Assembly (NCBI GenBank): GCA_012030815.1 | Contig: JAAUVF010000044.1 | Location: 1 to 6,941, forward strand | Source: Nanobdellota archaeon | GTDB taxonomy: Archaea; Thermoproteota; Nitrososphaeria; Nitrososphaerales; Nitrosopumilaceae | Length of the DNA stretch: 6,941 bases | Reading direction: 5' to 3' | Shown: positions 1 through 6,475 of the stretch, piece by piece | How positions within the stretch are numbered: the stretch's first letter is position 1 | How the letters are laid out: every line of letters starts with the position of its first letter | The notes under the pieces: generated by a model | What the model saw: only the letters and a program-made list of their open reading frames with translations | Told to the model about the DNA's origin: nothing | Databases searched by the model: none | Program-made: the position numbers and the translations under genes

Positions 1-123
1 TAATGTACTTTCAACTTAAAGATTTAGACCCAAAGTTTCTGCTTTTATTTATTTAATTGTTCTCTAAAAATGTCTTGACGAATTTCTTTTTGATATTTAT
101 TTGGAATTTTAATAGTTAGCACT

Positions 124-138
124 ATAACTAAAAGTTAT
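124..138. repeat. Short perfect inverted repeat upstream of a TATA box
   Basis: ATAACT, a three-base AAA spacer, then AGTTAT form a perfect palindrome-like site. It ends about six bases before the TATA-like stretch at 144-153, where TFB or a regulator would contact the DNA. It could be an operator for the small membrane protein gene that follows. Six-base arms in AT-rich DNA can arise by chance, so the functional reading is only a suggestion. Confidence 0.3.
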
Positions 139-143
139 CCCTA

Positions 144-153
144 TTTTATATAT
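144..153 (+). promoter_or_regulatory. TATA-like promoter element for the 182-502 gene
   Basis: The stretch TTTTATATAT is a good archaeal TATA box. With the usual spacing of about 26 nt from box centre to transcription start, transcription would begin near 175 and leave a leader of only about seven bases before the ATG at 182. No Shine-Dalgarno sequence is visible in that leader. Confidence 0.5.
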
Positions 154-181
154 TGCAAAGGCGAAATCAAAGTGATAACAA

Positions 182-502
182 ATGAAAAACATAAATCAAA
201 TAGAAAAAAAAGCCCCGGCATTCAAGTTTGTAATGATTCTAGTTGCTGCAACTTCAGTAATACTGGTCTTGATTATTTCACCTTGGAATGTATTTCCAAC
301 ACTTGTAACTGAAGATGTGACAGTTATTGCTGTTACAAACTATGGTTGTGTTGCAGAGTCTGTATTAGGACATTCTGTCGTTGTACCAGACTGTAATGCA
401 AAACCTGGCGATGTAATATCTGCTACATTTTACATTCCAGCTATGGAGATAAATGGGTACTATGATAGAGTTCAAGAGAAACTCACATTAGTTAATCCAT
501 AA
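182..502 (+). CDS. Small single-pass membrane protein of unknown function
   Basis: This 106-residue protein has a short basic N-terminus (residues 1-15), one strong hydrophobic segment at about 16-33, and a soluble tail of about 70 residues. The tail has two cysteines (C56 and C71) that could form a disulfide if it lies outside the membrane. The hydrophobic segment could be an uncleaved signal anchor, because no clear signal peptidase site follows it. I do not recognise the family and assign no function. The gene has its own TATA box and inverted repeat upstream and a T-tract downstream, so it is probably transcribed alone. The reading frame is intact. The ATG at 182 is the only sensible start because it precedes the membrane segment and fits the promoter spacing. 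Confidence 0.75.
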   Translation: MKNINQIEKKAPAFKFVMILVAATSVILVLIISPWNVFPTLVTEDVTVIAVTNYGCVAESVLGHSVVVPDCNAKPGDVISATFYIPAMEINGYYDRVQEKLTLVNP

Positions 503-509
503 AATCCTA

Positions 510-528
510 TTTTTTTCTTAATATTTTT
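510..528 (+). terminator. T-rich archaeal terminator after the 182-502 gene
   Basis: A run of seven T (510-516) and a second run of five T a few bases on lie just after the stop codon. There is no hairpin. This matches the T-tract terminators of archaea and separates this gene from the histidine kinase. Confidence 0.45.
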
Positions 529-603
529 AGTAATGGTGAATTTTAACAATCAATGCGTAAATGATAAAAAAAATAGACAGTATGCTCTACAAATAATTAA
601 TGT

Positions 604-613
604 AATTATATAA
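604..613 (+). promoter_or_regulatory. TATA-like promoter element for the histidine kinase
   Basis: AATTATATAA is centred at about 609, so the predicted transcription start is 635-636. That coincides with the GTG at 636, so the kinase mRNA is probably leaderless. This supports GTG as the start rather than the internal ATG at 693. Confidence 0.5.
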
Positions 614-635
614 TGCTATTTTTAACAAAATATCT

Positions 636-2291
636 GTGAATCGTTTCTTACCTTTTATAGTATTGGGCATTTCTATCTTTCTTACTGTTTTTATGGCTTT
701 TTTGATTAATGATTCTATATATCAAACATCCGTAGAAAAATTCAACGCTCAGATAGATTCTACTGTATATGCAATTGAACATCGTATTAAAACATATGAA
801 CAAGTTTGGCCGGCGCAAAAGGGCTTATCATTGCATCTGATAGTGTAACACGTGATGAATGGAAATTATTTATCGAGGCGCAAGGTGCTTCTGAACGATT
901 TCCTGGAATACAGGGTGTGGGCCTTTCAGGAATAATATATGGTAAAGATAACTTGGCAATACATTTAGAACAAATTCGTAGTAAAGGATTTTCAGAATAT
1001 AACGTTTGGCCAGAAGGTGATAGAAATGAATATCACCCAGTGGTTTACTTGGAACCATTTAATGATAGAAATCAACGTGCATTTGGATATGATATGTTTT
1101 CAGAACCAATTAGACGTGAAGCAATGGAATCTGCACGATCTTCAGGACTACCAATATTATCTGGAAAGATTACCCTAGTGCAAGAAACAGATGATGATAT
1201 ACAATCTGGGTTTTTAATTTATTTTCCATTATATGATTCAAAAAAACCTTTACAAACAACTGAAGACAGAATTAATGCATTTCAAGGATTTGTGTATGCT
1301 CCATTTAGAATGAATGACTTTATGACTGATATTTTGAGTGAGACAACACAAGATATTACATTTAAAATTTATGATGGTGATATTAATTCTCAAAATATTC
1401 TATATGATTATGCCAAAGCAAATGAAATTGATAGATCTATTAATGATTCATTTACAAAAACAATTACACTTACTGTAGATCAAAGACTCTGGACTATAGA
1501 ATTTTCTGCTTTTAACTCTCTACATGAAAATAACAAATTCTACACCATACCGTTAATTTTAGTTGTAGGCTTTTCATTGTCTTTTACTCTATTTTTATAT
1601 TTCGTACTCATAACAAAATACTCATACTCAAGGAACAATCAATCCAAAAAGAAAAAATGATTGCAATTGGAGAAATTTCTGCTAGACTTGTTCATGACAT
1701 TCGTAATCCTTTAACCGCTATCAAATCTTGGGCTGAACTGATCCAGATTTCTTCGAAAGAAAATCAAAATGAAAAAATTTCTAACTTTGCCTCCTCAATT
1801 TTAGATTCTGTTGAAAGAATGGAAAATCAATTAAAAACTGTAATGGATTTTGTGAAGTCAAAACAAACCAAAATGGCTCAACATTCACTACTCCAATTAA
1901 TTTCTGAAGCCGTAAAAACAACAGTTATTCCTGATACCGTTAAGATTAGTATCCCAAAAAATGATGTAACTATTGATTGCGATGCATCTCAAATAATGGT
2001 TGTGTTTAGCAATTTAATCACAAACTCTGTTCAGGCAATGAATGAAAATGGTGATATTGTAATAAGTTTTGAAGTTGAAAAAATACTGTCAAAATTGAAT
2101 TTGTTGATACTGGTAATGGAATTCCAAAAGAAAATCTTTCTAAGATATTTGAACCATTATTTACTACAAAGGAAAGTGGTACAGGATTAGGTCTTGTAAG
2201 TTGTAAAAATATAATTGAATATCATAAAGGCACAATTTCGGTAAAAAATAATCCTACAACATTTATCATCTGGATTCCATTAAAACAGTGA
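636..2291 (+). CDS. CHASE-domain sensor histidine kinase (three frameshifts)
   Basis: This is a membrane sensor kinase that should autophosphorylate on histidine and pass phosphate to a response regulator. It can be read only by joining four frames: a base is missing near 806 (T run), near 1630-1631 (A pair) and in the A run 2078-2083. Restoring one base at each point gives about 552 residues. The order is: membrane segment at about 4-26; extracellular CHASE ligand-binding domain at about 58-265 (FPGIQGVGL, YDMFSEPIRREAM); membrane segment at about 303-327; HisKA with LVHDIRNPL and phospho-acceptor H354; and a HATPase domain with N box NLITN near 460-464, G1 box DTGNGIP, FEPLFTTK and G2 box GTGLGL. 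The final stop is TGA 2289-2291. The GTG start keeps the first membrane segment and fits the promoter. There is no receiver domain, and no response regulator is encoded here. The ligand is unknown. The frame breaks look like sequence errors, although true decay of this non-essential gene cannot be excluded from the window alone. Confidence 0.85.
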
Positions 2292-2336
2292 TTGAAATCT
2301 TATTGTTTGTAACTATGTAGATTTTATTACAATTTC

Positions 2337-2346
2337 AAAATATTTT
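2337..2346 (+). promoter_or_regulatory. TATA-like element upstream of the 2365 gene
   Basis: AAAATATTTT is centred about 24 nt before the ATG at 2365, the spacing expected for a leaderless archaeal transcript. The region is AT-rich overall, so the match is suggestive only. Confidence 0.35.
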
Positions 2347-2364
2347 CTAATCAATCCATAAATT

Positions 2365-2958
2365 ATGTACTTTAGAATTAATTGTGTGGAAGATGCATAT
2401 CAAATTAGGCGTATATTTGGATTCTTATTTATTTGTGTATCACTTGCAGTGGCAATTTCATCTGTTACAAGTGAAATTTTATTTTTAAATAATTTACCGA
2501 ATTATCTACATGGTGTTGTTTGGATTATAACATTTGGAATAATTTTTGGTGTTTATTTTCTTCATTTCAAAGAAAAACTTTCTCTGATAAGAAATCGTAT
2601 GAAGAATAGTTTGGCATGGCCATTACATATCAAAATATTAAATGGCATTTGCTGGGCATTTCCATTTGCTTTGATAGGTGTTTTCCCTCAACATTTTCAA
2701 TATCTGATCTTATTGGGAATTGGATTGGGTAATACATCTACTTACATCTTTATGCGTTTTTTTAGTAATCAAAACAACAAAGAGCAAATTTTAGTAGGTT
2801 TAACAGCGTTGTTGGTAATTCCTTTGGCTGTTTTAATTGATACAACATTATTTGAATCTAATCAAGATATTGCTATACTGCTATCTAGAATTTTAATTTC
2901 AATTTCATATTTGATTGGTGGTTTGTATGCTGTATTTTTAAAAATCAAAATATCCTAG
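2365..2958 (+). CDS. Multi-pass membrane protein of unknown function
   Basis: This 197-residue protein is dominated by hydrophobic helices, with about six likely membrane segments near residues 17-36, 48-67, 88-107, 111-130, 141-160 and 168-192. A basic loop (about 69-81, KEKLSLIRNRMK) separates segments two and three and probably faces the cytoplasm. The N-terminus before the first segment is short and polar. I see no catalytic or transport motif and do not recognise the family. The reading frame is intact. The ATG at 2365 fits the upstream TATA-like element, and T-tracts follow the stop, so the gene is probably monocistronic. It follows the sensor kinase by about 70 bases, but nothing in the sequence links their functions. 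Confidence 0.75.
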   Translation: MYFRINCVEDAYQIRRIFGFLFICVSLAVAISSVTSEILFLNNLPNYLHGVVWIITFGIIFGVYFLHFKEKLSLIRNRMKNSLAWPLHIKILNGICWAFPFALIGVFPQHFQYLILLGIGLGNTSTYIFMRFFSNQNNKEQILVGLTALLVIPLAVLIDTTLFESNQDIAILLSRILISISYLIGGLYAVFLKIKIS

Positions 2959-2969
2959 CATGTTTAAGA

Positions 2970-2987
2970 TTTTTGTTTTGATTTTTT
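2970..2987 (+). terminator. T-rich terminator after the 2365 gene
   Basis: Three T runs (five, four and six bases) separated by single bases or short breaks follow the stop codon within about 30 bases. There is no hairpin, as expected of an archaeal T-tract terminator. Confidence 0.45.
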
Positions 2988-2999
2988 AAAACTAGTGAA

Positions 3000-3006
3000 C
3001 TAAATA
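3000..3006 (+). promoter_or_regulatory. Weak TATA-like element upstream of the 3028 gene
   Basis: CTAAATA is centred about 25 nt before the ATG at 3028, so a leaderless transcript is possible. The motif is short and the surroundings are AT-rich. Confidence 0.3.
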
Positions 3007-3027
3007 CGGTTAAATTCTAAAATTCTT

Positions 3028-3330
3028 ATGGCTTCATTTTATCATGCATTATTCATTCCAGCCATACTCAATGGATTATTTTTGGCTATTGCCACTAAAA
3101 CTGGGATTGATTTTTCTCCTAGTGGGATTGGTTTGATAATATTTGATGTTTTTCAACCGTTTGTAAGTGAACCAAATGTGATGTTTTTTAGAGGTATTGA
3201 AATTATTCTCCTGCTATTACCATGGATATCATATGTTCTTGTAGTAATAAAATTTGGAATAAGGGGATTAGTTGTTTTTGGAATTATTTTGTTAATGAGT
3301 TTTGGCATATTTCATTATTTCTTAAATTAG
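3028..3330 (+). CDS. Small hydrophobic membrane protein of unknown function
   Basis: This 100-residue protein has three likely membrane helices at about residues 4-22, 55-74 and 79-98. A less hydrophobic stretch lies between the first two. It ends almost directly after the last helix. There are no cysteines, no conserved-looking catalytic residues and no family that I recognise. The frame is intact from an ATG with a plausible TATA element at the right distance. It lies between another multi-pass membrane protein and a secreted protein, but each gene seems to have its own promoter, so the neighbourhood does not define an operon. The coding call rests on the uninterrupted frame, the start context and the hydrophobic helical pattern. 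Confidence 0.65.
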   Translation: MASFYHALFIPAILNGLFLAIATKTGIDFSPSGIGLIIFDVFQPFVSEPNVMFFRGIEIILLLLPWISYVLVVIKFGIRGLVVFGIILLMSFGIFHYFLN

Positions 3331-3384
3331 TGTATTAGAAAATTATTACACAGAGAAATTATCAGTAAGAAAGCTTCGAAATTA

Positions 3385-3392
3385 CTTAATAT
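3385..3392 (+). promoter_or_regulatory. TATA-like element that selects the start at 3414
   Basis: CTTAATAT is centred at about 3388, which puts transcription start at about 3414. That is the ATG that begins a clean signal peptide. It therefore favours 3414 over the in-frame upstream starts at 3396 (TTG) and 3399 (ATG), which would lie inside the untranscribed promoter. Confidence 0.45.
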
Positions 3393-3413
3393 GTTTTGAT
3401 GGTCTATGTTGTA

Positions 3414-4178
3414 ATGAAATACGTAAAACTGTTTTCAGCACTGGCAATTATTATGGCAGTAGCAATATCTCCAACAACTGGAGTATTTGCACAAACAAAT
3501 GTTAATGCCGATGTTAATGCCGATGTTAATGCCGATGTTAATGCCGATGTTAATGCCGATGTTAGCATAACTGCTGAAAATACAAACAAAGAAATCTACA
3601 AAGAAGAACAAAAACAAATTCGTGAACAAATCAAAGAGCAAAGACAAGATCTAAAGTCAAAGCTGACTGATTTGCAAAACCTACGAAATGACAGACTAAC
3701 TCATGCAGATTCTGAGATGAATGTAGTTCCATCATTGGAATTTTCAGGAAAAGTTACTGGTTGGGCTGTTATTGGTGGTCAAGCAGTTCCTGCAACATTT
3801 GATCTTTCAGGTGAAGCTGGAAAGATTGGTCCACGTGGTTGGAAATAACTGGAACAGCAACAGCTGAAATTGGAGATAGAAATGTTACATTTGATCTTCA
3901 AGGACATGCTAGAGGTAACCATGTTTTCCTTAAAGGAACAACAAGCGAATTTGCAAATGTTGTAGTTCACCTCAATGGTTACTTTGCACCAGTATCTGAT
4001 GAATCTGGTTCATTTGCACTTGCATTTCATAGATCTGCAATTATTAATGAACAAGCCCACATCAGAATCCCCCTAGTCGTTAATTGGCCAAGTGGATACT
4101 ACCCCTATAGGTGATACTCTACCACCTGTGATTGATTCTGTAGACATATCTGCAGATATGACGGCACTTTTTAATTAA
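3414..4178 (+). CDS. Secreted protein with tandem VNAD repeats (two frameshifts)
   Basis: This is an exported protein of unknown function. From ATG 3414 it starts with a typical signal peptide: lysines, a hydrophobic core, and likely cleavage after VFA at residue 26. It continues with five exact VNAD repeats (about 30-49), then a highly charged helix rich in K, E, Q and R (about 57-95, probably a coiled coil). A beta-rich region follows, in which a segment with TGWAVIGG and TFDLSGEA (about 115-135) is echoed by ITGTATAEIG and TFDLQGHA. The frame breaks near 3841-3842, where one G is missing so that TGG GAA reads as W-E, and returns to the first frame near 4102-4105, where one extra C fits best. 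The two changes cancel, giving 255 codons including TAA 4176-4178. The end of the first frame at 3848 and of the second at 4114 would each truncate the protein. The second correction is less certain than the first. The DxNxD pattern created by the repeats could bind calcium, but that is speculative. Confidence 0.75.
3501..3560 (+). repeat. Five perfect 12-bp tandem repeats (GTTAATGCCGAT)
   Basis: The 12-bp unit occurs five times without a single mismatch, followed by a diverged partial GTTAGC. Each unit encodes Val-Asn-Ala-Asp just after the signal peptide of the secreted protein. Because 12 is a multiple of three, gain or loss of units by slippage would change the length but not the frame. 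The identity between copies suggests recent expansion or ongoing homogenisation. Confidence 0.97.
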
Positions 4179-4186
4179 AGGCCTCA

Positions 4187-4212
4187 TTTTTTATTTTTTT
4201 TTAATATTTTTT
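4187..4212 (+). terminator. Strong T-rich terminator after the secreted protein gene
   Basis: Runs of six, nine and six T, broken only by A bases, start nine bases after the TAA at 4176-4178. This is the longest T-rich tract in the window. It supports 4178, rather than 4114, as the true end of the gene. Confidence 0.55.
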
Positions 4213-4297
4213 CATTAGGGGATATATTTGACTGGTGAATAGTAGTGTCAATAACATGTTTGCCGAGAATTTAAGTTGTAATCTCAAATATTCACAA

Positions 4298-4305
4298 CTA
4301 AAATA
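4298..4305 (+). promoter_or_regulatory. TATA-like promoter element for the box C/D sRNA
   Basis: CTAAAATA is centred at 4301-4302, so the predicted transcription start is at 4327-4328, exactly the first base of the sRNA terminal stem. A second TATA-like stretch at 4222-4228 is too far upstream to start the RNA at its stem. The rest of 4213-4326 shows no reading frame or RNA that I can support. Confidence 0.45.
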
Positions 4306-4326
4306 CTTCATCTCAAAAATCTATAC

Positions 4327-4391
4327 GGATGCTGATGATGAGCGGAAAAGCCGTCTGATGTATGATGAGGATTATGAGTAATGAAGCATCC
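4327..4391 (+). ncRNA. Box C/D guide sRNA; second guide matches elongator tRNA-Met anticodon
   Basis: This 65-nt RNA has the full archaeal C/D layout. A perfect 7-bp terminal stem (GGATGCT 4327-4333 with AGCATCC 4385-4391) encloses box C ATGATGA (4335-4341), a 13-nt guide (4342-4354), box D' CTGA (4355-4358), a 3-nt loop, box C' ATGATGA (4362-4368), a 12-nt guide (4369-4380) and box D ATGA (4381-4384). The three unpaired bases GAT after the stem and the tandem G-A pairs give a standard kink-turn for L7Ae. The C'-D guide, GGATTATGAGTA, complements UACUCAUAAUCC. That contains the elongator tRNA-Met anticodon loop CUCAUAA, and by the fifth-base rule fibrillarin would methylate C34. The D' guide would target ACGGCUUUUCCGC at its fifth base, C; I could not place that target. 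Box D has A where CUGA is usual. The RNA lies between a TATA-like box at the right distance and a T-run. Confidence 0.88.
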
Positions 4392-4397
4392 CACATC

Positions 4398-4404
4398 TTT
4401 TTTT
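4398..4404 (+). terminator. T-run terminator of the sRNA
   Basis: Seven T follow six bases after the terminal stem of the box C/D RNA. This fits an archaeal T-tract terminator, so the RNA would end close to its stem without extensive trimming. Confidence 0.5.
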
Positions 4405-4405
4405 C

Positions 4406-4416
4406 AAAAATTTATT
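4406..4416 (+). promoter_or_regulatory. TATA-like element for the dph6-srp54 operon
   Basis: AAAAATTTATT lies about 18-28 nt before the ATG at 4434, so a leaderless or nearly leaderless mRNA is likely. The exact box cannot be fixed because the whole stretch is A/T. Read-through from the sRNA promoter is an alternative. Confidence 0.35.
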
Positions 4417-4433
4417 AATTTTTTTATGTTAAA

Positions 4434-5122
4434 ATGAAACTAGCATCACTTTTTTCAGGTGGAAAAGATAGTGTTTATTCTATTTTCATGGCAAAAAAAC
4501 AGGACCATGAAGTAAAATGTCTTTTGAGTGTTTTTCCAAAATCTGCTGAAAGTCACTTATTACATCATCCTAATTTACAATGGACATCTCTACAATCTGA
4601 TTCAATGCAAATTCCTCAACTAACCGTAGAATCCAACTCTGATGAAACTAATTCTGAAATAACTTTACTTGAAGAAATTTTAATCAAGTCTATTGATAAA
4701 TATGAAATAGAAGGATTGGTGCATGGTGGAATTAAAAGTCAATTTCAAAAAGATAAATTTGAAAATTTATGCAATAAATTAAATCTCAAATCTATTACTC
4801 CATTGTGGAATTGTAATCCGTTAGAATACATGAATGAATTGATATCTTCAAATTTTGATTTCATAATTTCTAGCGTTTCATCTGGAGGGTTAGATGCTTC
4901 ATGGCTTGGAAAAATTATAACAAAAAATGATGTTTCAACTCTGCATACTCTCTCACAAAATTTGGTTTTAATTTAAATTTTGAAGGAGGTGAGGCAGAGA
5001 CATTTGTAGTTAACTGTCCTCTTTTCTTACATCCGATTGAAATTACTAAATCTGAAAAAATCTGGGATGGTTACAGAGGAAGGTTTGAAATAGTGGAAGC
5101 GAGGCTCAATTATAATGCTTGA
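4434..5122 (+). CDS. dph6: Diphthine--ammonia ligase, Dph6 family (one frameshift)
   Basis: Proteins of this family amidate diphthine, the last step in making diphthamide on the conserved histidine of translation elongation factor 2, using ATP and ammonium. The N-terminus has the PP-loop ATP pyrophosphatase signature SGGKDS (residues 8-13). The middle has [12 protein letters not shown] (about 94-105) and ITPLW (about 121-125), both typical of the family. The frame ends early at 4976, but adding one A to the run 4957-4960 continues it through GGEAETF (about 185-191) and a normal C-terminal part to TGA 5120-5122. This gives about 229 residues, a usual archaeal size. The stop overlaps the srp54 start by 8 nt, so the two are surely cotranscribed. 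A base lost in the data is the likeliest reason for the break, because diphthamide synthesis is nearly universal in archaea. The exact substrate is inferred from family membership. Confidence 0.88.
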
Positions 5123-6440
5123 TGGTTTAAAGAATAACCTTCGTGATGCAATTAAGAAAATTGTAAAATCTTCTGGTATAGATGAGGAACTTATCAAAGA
5201 ACTATCAAAAAATGTTCAGAGGGCATTGCTACAATCTGATGTTAATGTACGACTAGTCCTTGAAATTACAAAGCAATTAGAAACACGATCATTAAATGAA
5301 GCCCCTCCACCTGGACTTTCTAGAAAGGATCATATCATCAAAATATTATATGATGAACTTGCAAAGCTTTTAGGAAAAGAATCTGACTTTGATTTCAAAT
5401 CTGATAAACAAAATAAGTTAATCATGCTTGGAATTCAAGGCAGTGGTAAAACAACTGTGACTGCTAAACTTGCTAAATTCTTAACCAAACAAGGTTATTC
5501 TGTTGGTGTTGTAGGTGCTGATACGTATAGACCAGGCGCATTAGTACAATTACGAACAATGTGTGAAAAATCTAATGTGGAGGTATATGGCGAACCTAAC
5601 AACAAAGATTCACCTAATATTGTAAAAAATGGATTAAAGTATTTTGAGTCTCTGCCATTAGATGTAATAATAATTGATACTGCTGGTCGACATAAAGAAG
5701 AAAAAGATCTACTGTCTGAAATGGAACAAATTAACAAAGTAGCTGATCCTGATCTTGCAATTCTTGTTATTGATGGAACTATTGGCCAACAATGTTTCAA
5801 TCAAGCTGAAGCATTTCATAAAACAATTCCAGTTGGTGGAATTATTATTACTAAATTAGATAGCTCTGCAAAAGGTGGAGGTGCAATCGCTGCCTCTGCA
5901 GCTACTGGTGCTCAAATCATGTATATTGGAACAGGAGAACGAATAGATGATTTAGAAAAATTTTCACCAACAAGATTTGTTGGTAGATTACTTGGAATGG
6001 GCGATATTCAAGCCGTTTTAGATTTAGCAAAAAGATTGGAAAATGAAGGAGATGATGTTAGGCTAAAAAGAATTTCAAGTGGAAAAATGAATATGGATGA
6101 TTTTTTCTATCAATTAGAAGAAGTTACAAAAGTAGGATCATTGAAAGGATTTCTTGATAACATGCCTGGCCTCTCTGGTATGGTTAAGGATGATCAATTA
6201 GATCAAATGGAAGGGCGAGTCTCCAAATGGAGATTTATTATTCAAAGTATGACTAAAGCAGAAAAGGCTGATCCTGATCTGTTAAATTCTTCTCGAATCA
6301 AAAGAATTTCTAGAGGCTCTGGTTGGCCAGAACATGAGGTTAAAGAATTATTAAAAAATTACAAAAATTCAAAAAATATGATGAAAGCATCCAAAGGAAG
6401 ACAGATGCAAGGTACTCTTCGTCGTATGGGATTCGGTTAG
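5115..6440 (+). CDS. srp54: Signal recognition particle GTPase SRP54
   Basis: SRP54 is the GTPase and signal-sequence-binding subunit of the archaeal signal recognition particle. With 7S RNA and SRP19 it carries ribosomes making membrane or secreted proteins to the FtsY receptor. The protein has 441 intact residues, the normal archaeal length. Residues 1-90 form the N helical bundle. The G domain has the P-loop GIQGSGKTT (106-114), ADTYRPGA just after it, DTAGRH (188-193) and TKLD (246-249) followed by SSAKGGGA. The M domain, from about 305 to the end, binds signal peptides and 7S RNA; it contains [11 protein letters not shown] and a basic, glycine-rich tail with a SRGSG element. The ATG at 5115 lies inside the end of dph6 and begins a standard SRP54 N-terminus, so translation is probably coupled. 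No frameshift is present. Confidence 0.98.
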   Translation: MLDGLKNNLRDAIKKIVKSSGIDEELIKELSKNVQRALLQSDVNVRLVLEITKQLETRSLNEAPPPGLSRKDHIIKILYDELAKLLGKESDFDFKSDKQNKLIMLGIQGSGKTTVTAKLAKFLTKQGYSVGVVGADTYRPGALVQLRTMCEKSNVEVYGEPNNKDSPNIVKNGLKYFESLPLDVIIIDTAGRHKEEKDLLSEMEQINKVADPDLAILVIDGTIGQQCFNQAEAFHKTIPVGGIIITKLDSSAKGGGAIAASAATGAQIMYIGTGERIDDLEKFSPTRFVGRLLGMGDIQAVLDLAKRLENEGDDVRLKRISSGKMNMDDFFYQLEEVTKVGSLKGFLDNMPGLSGMVKDDQLDQMEGRVSKWRFIIQSMTKAEKADPDLLNSSRIKRISRGSGWPEHEVKELLKNYKNSKNMMKASKGRQMQGTLRRMGFG

Positions 6441-6475
6441 AGTAATAATTTCATATCTAGGTATTGGGAATTAAA

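Noticed and set aside
3..56. Frame open from the left edge to TAA at 54-56, perhaps the C-terminus of an upstream gene
   Set aside because: Only 17 codons with no recognisable motif; a chance opening is as likely. The rest of 57-123 shows no gene, and no start codon for a minus-strand gene was seen near the edge.
870..1058. Minus-strand open frame of 62 codons
   Set aside because: It lies wholly inside the CHASE domain of the kinase, whose protein pattern on the plus strand is clear.
1185..1200. GATGATGAT motif as a second box C/D RNA
   Set aside because: It lies within CHASE coding sequence encoding Asp-Asp-Asp, without a D box or stem at suitable distances.
3501..3560. CRISPR array
   Set aside because: The units are directly adjacent 12-bp copies inside a reading frame, with no spacers and no cas genes.
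3404..3647. Two minus-strand frames with repetitive proteins
   Set aside because: They are shadows of the 12-bp tandem repeats, which stay open in several frames because the unit is a multiple of three without stops.
3779..3970. Minus-strand frame opposite the secreted protein
   Set aside because: Cysteine- and serine-rich translation without a promoter; the plus strand carries the signal-peptide protein.
4274..4299. Inverted repeat AGTTGT / ACAACT upstream of the sRNA
   Set aside because: Six-base arms with a 14-base loop in AT-rich DNA; it touches the sRNA TATA element, but chance is the simplest explanation.
4980..4992. Strong Shine-Dalgarno-like GGAGGTGAG inside dph6
   Set aside because: It encodes the conserved Gly-Gly-Glu motif of the corrected Dph6 frame and has no start codon at the right distance.
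5495..5800. Minus-strand frame of 101 codons
   Set aside because: Antisense to the conserved SRP54 GTPase domain; long antisense frames are common opposite conserved genes.
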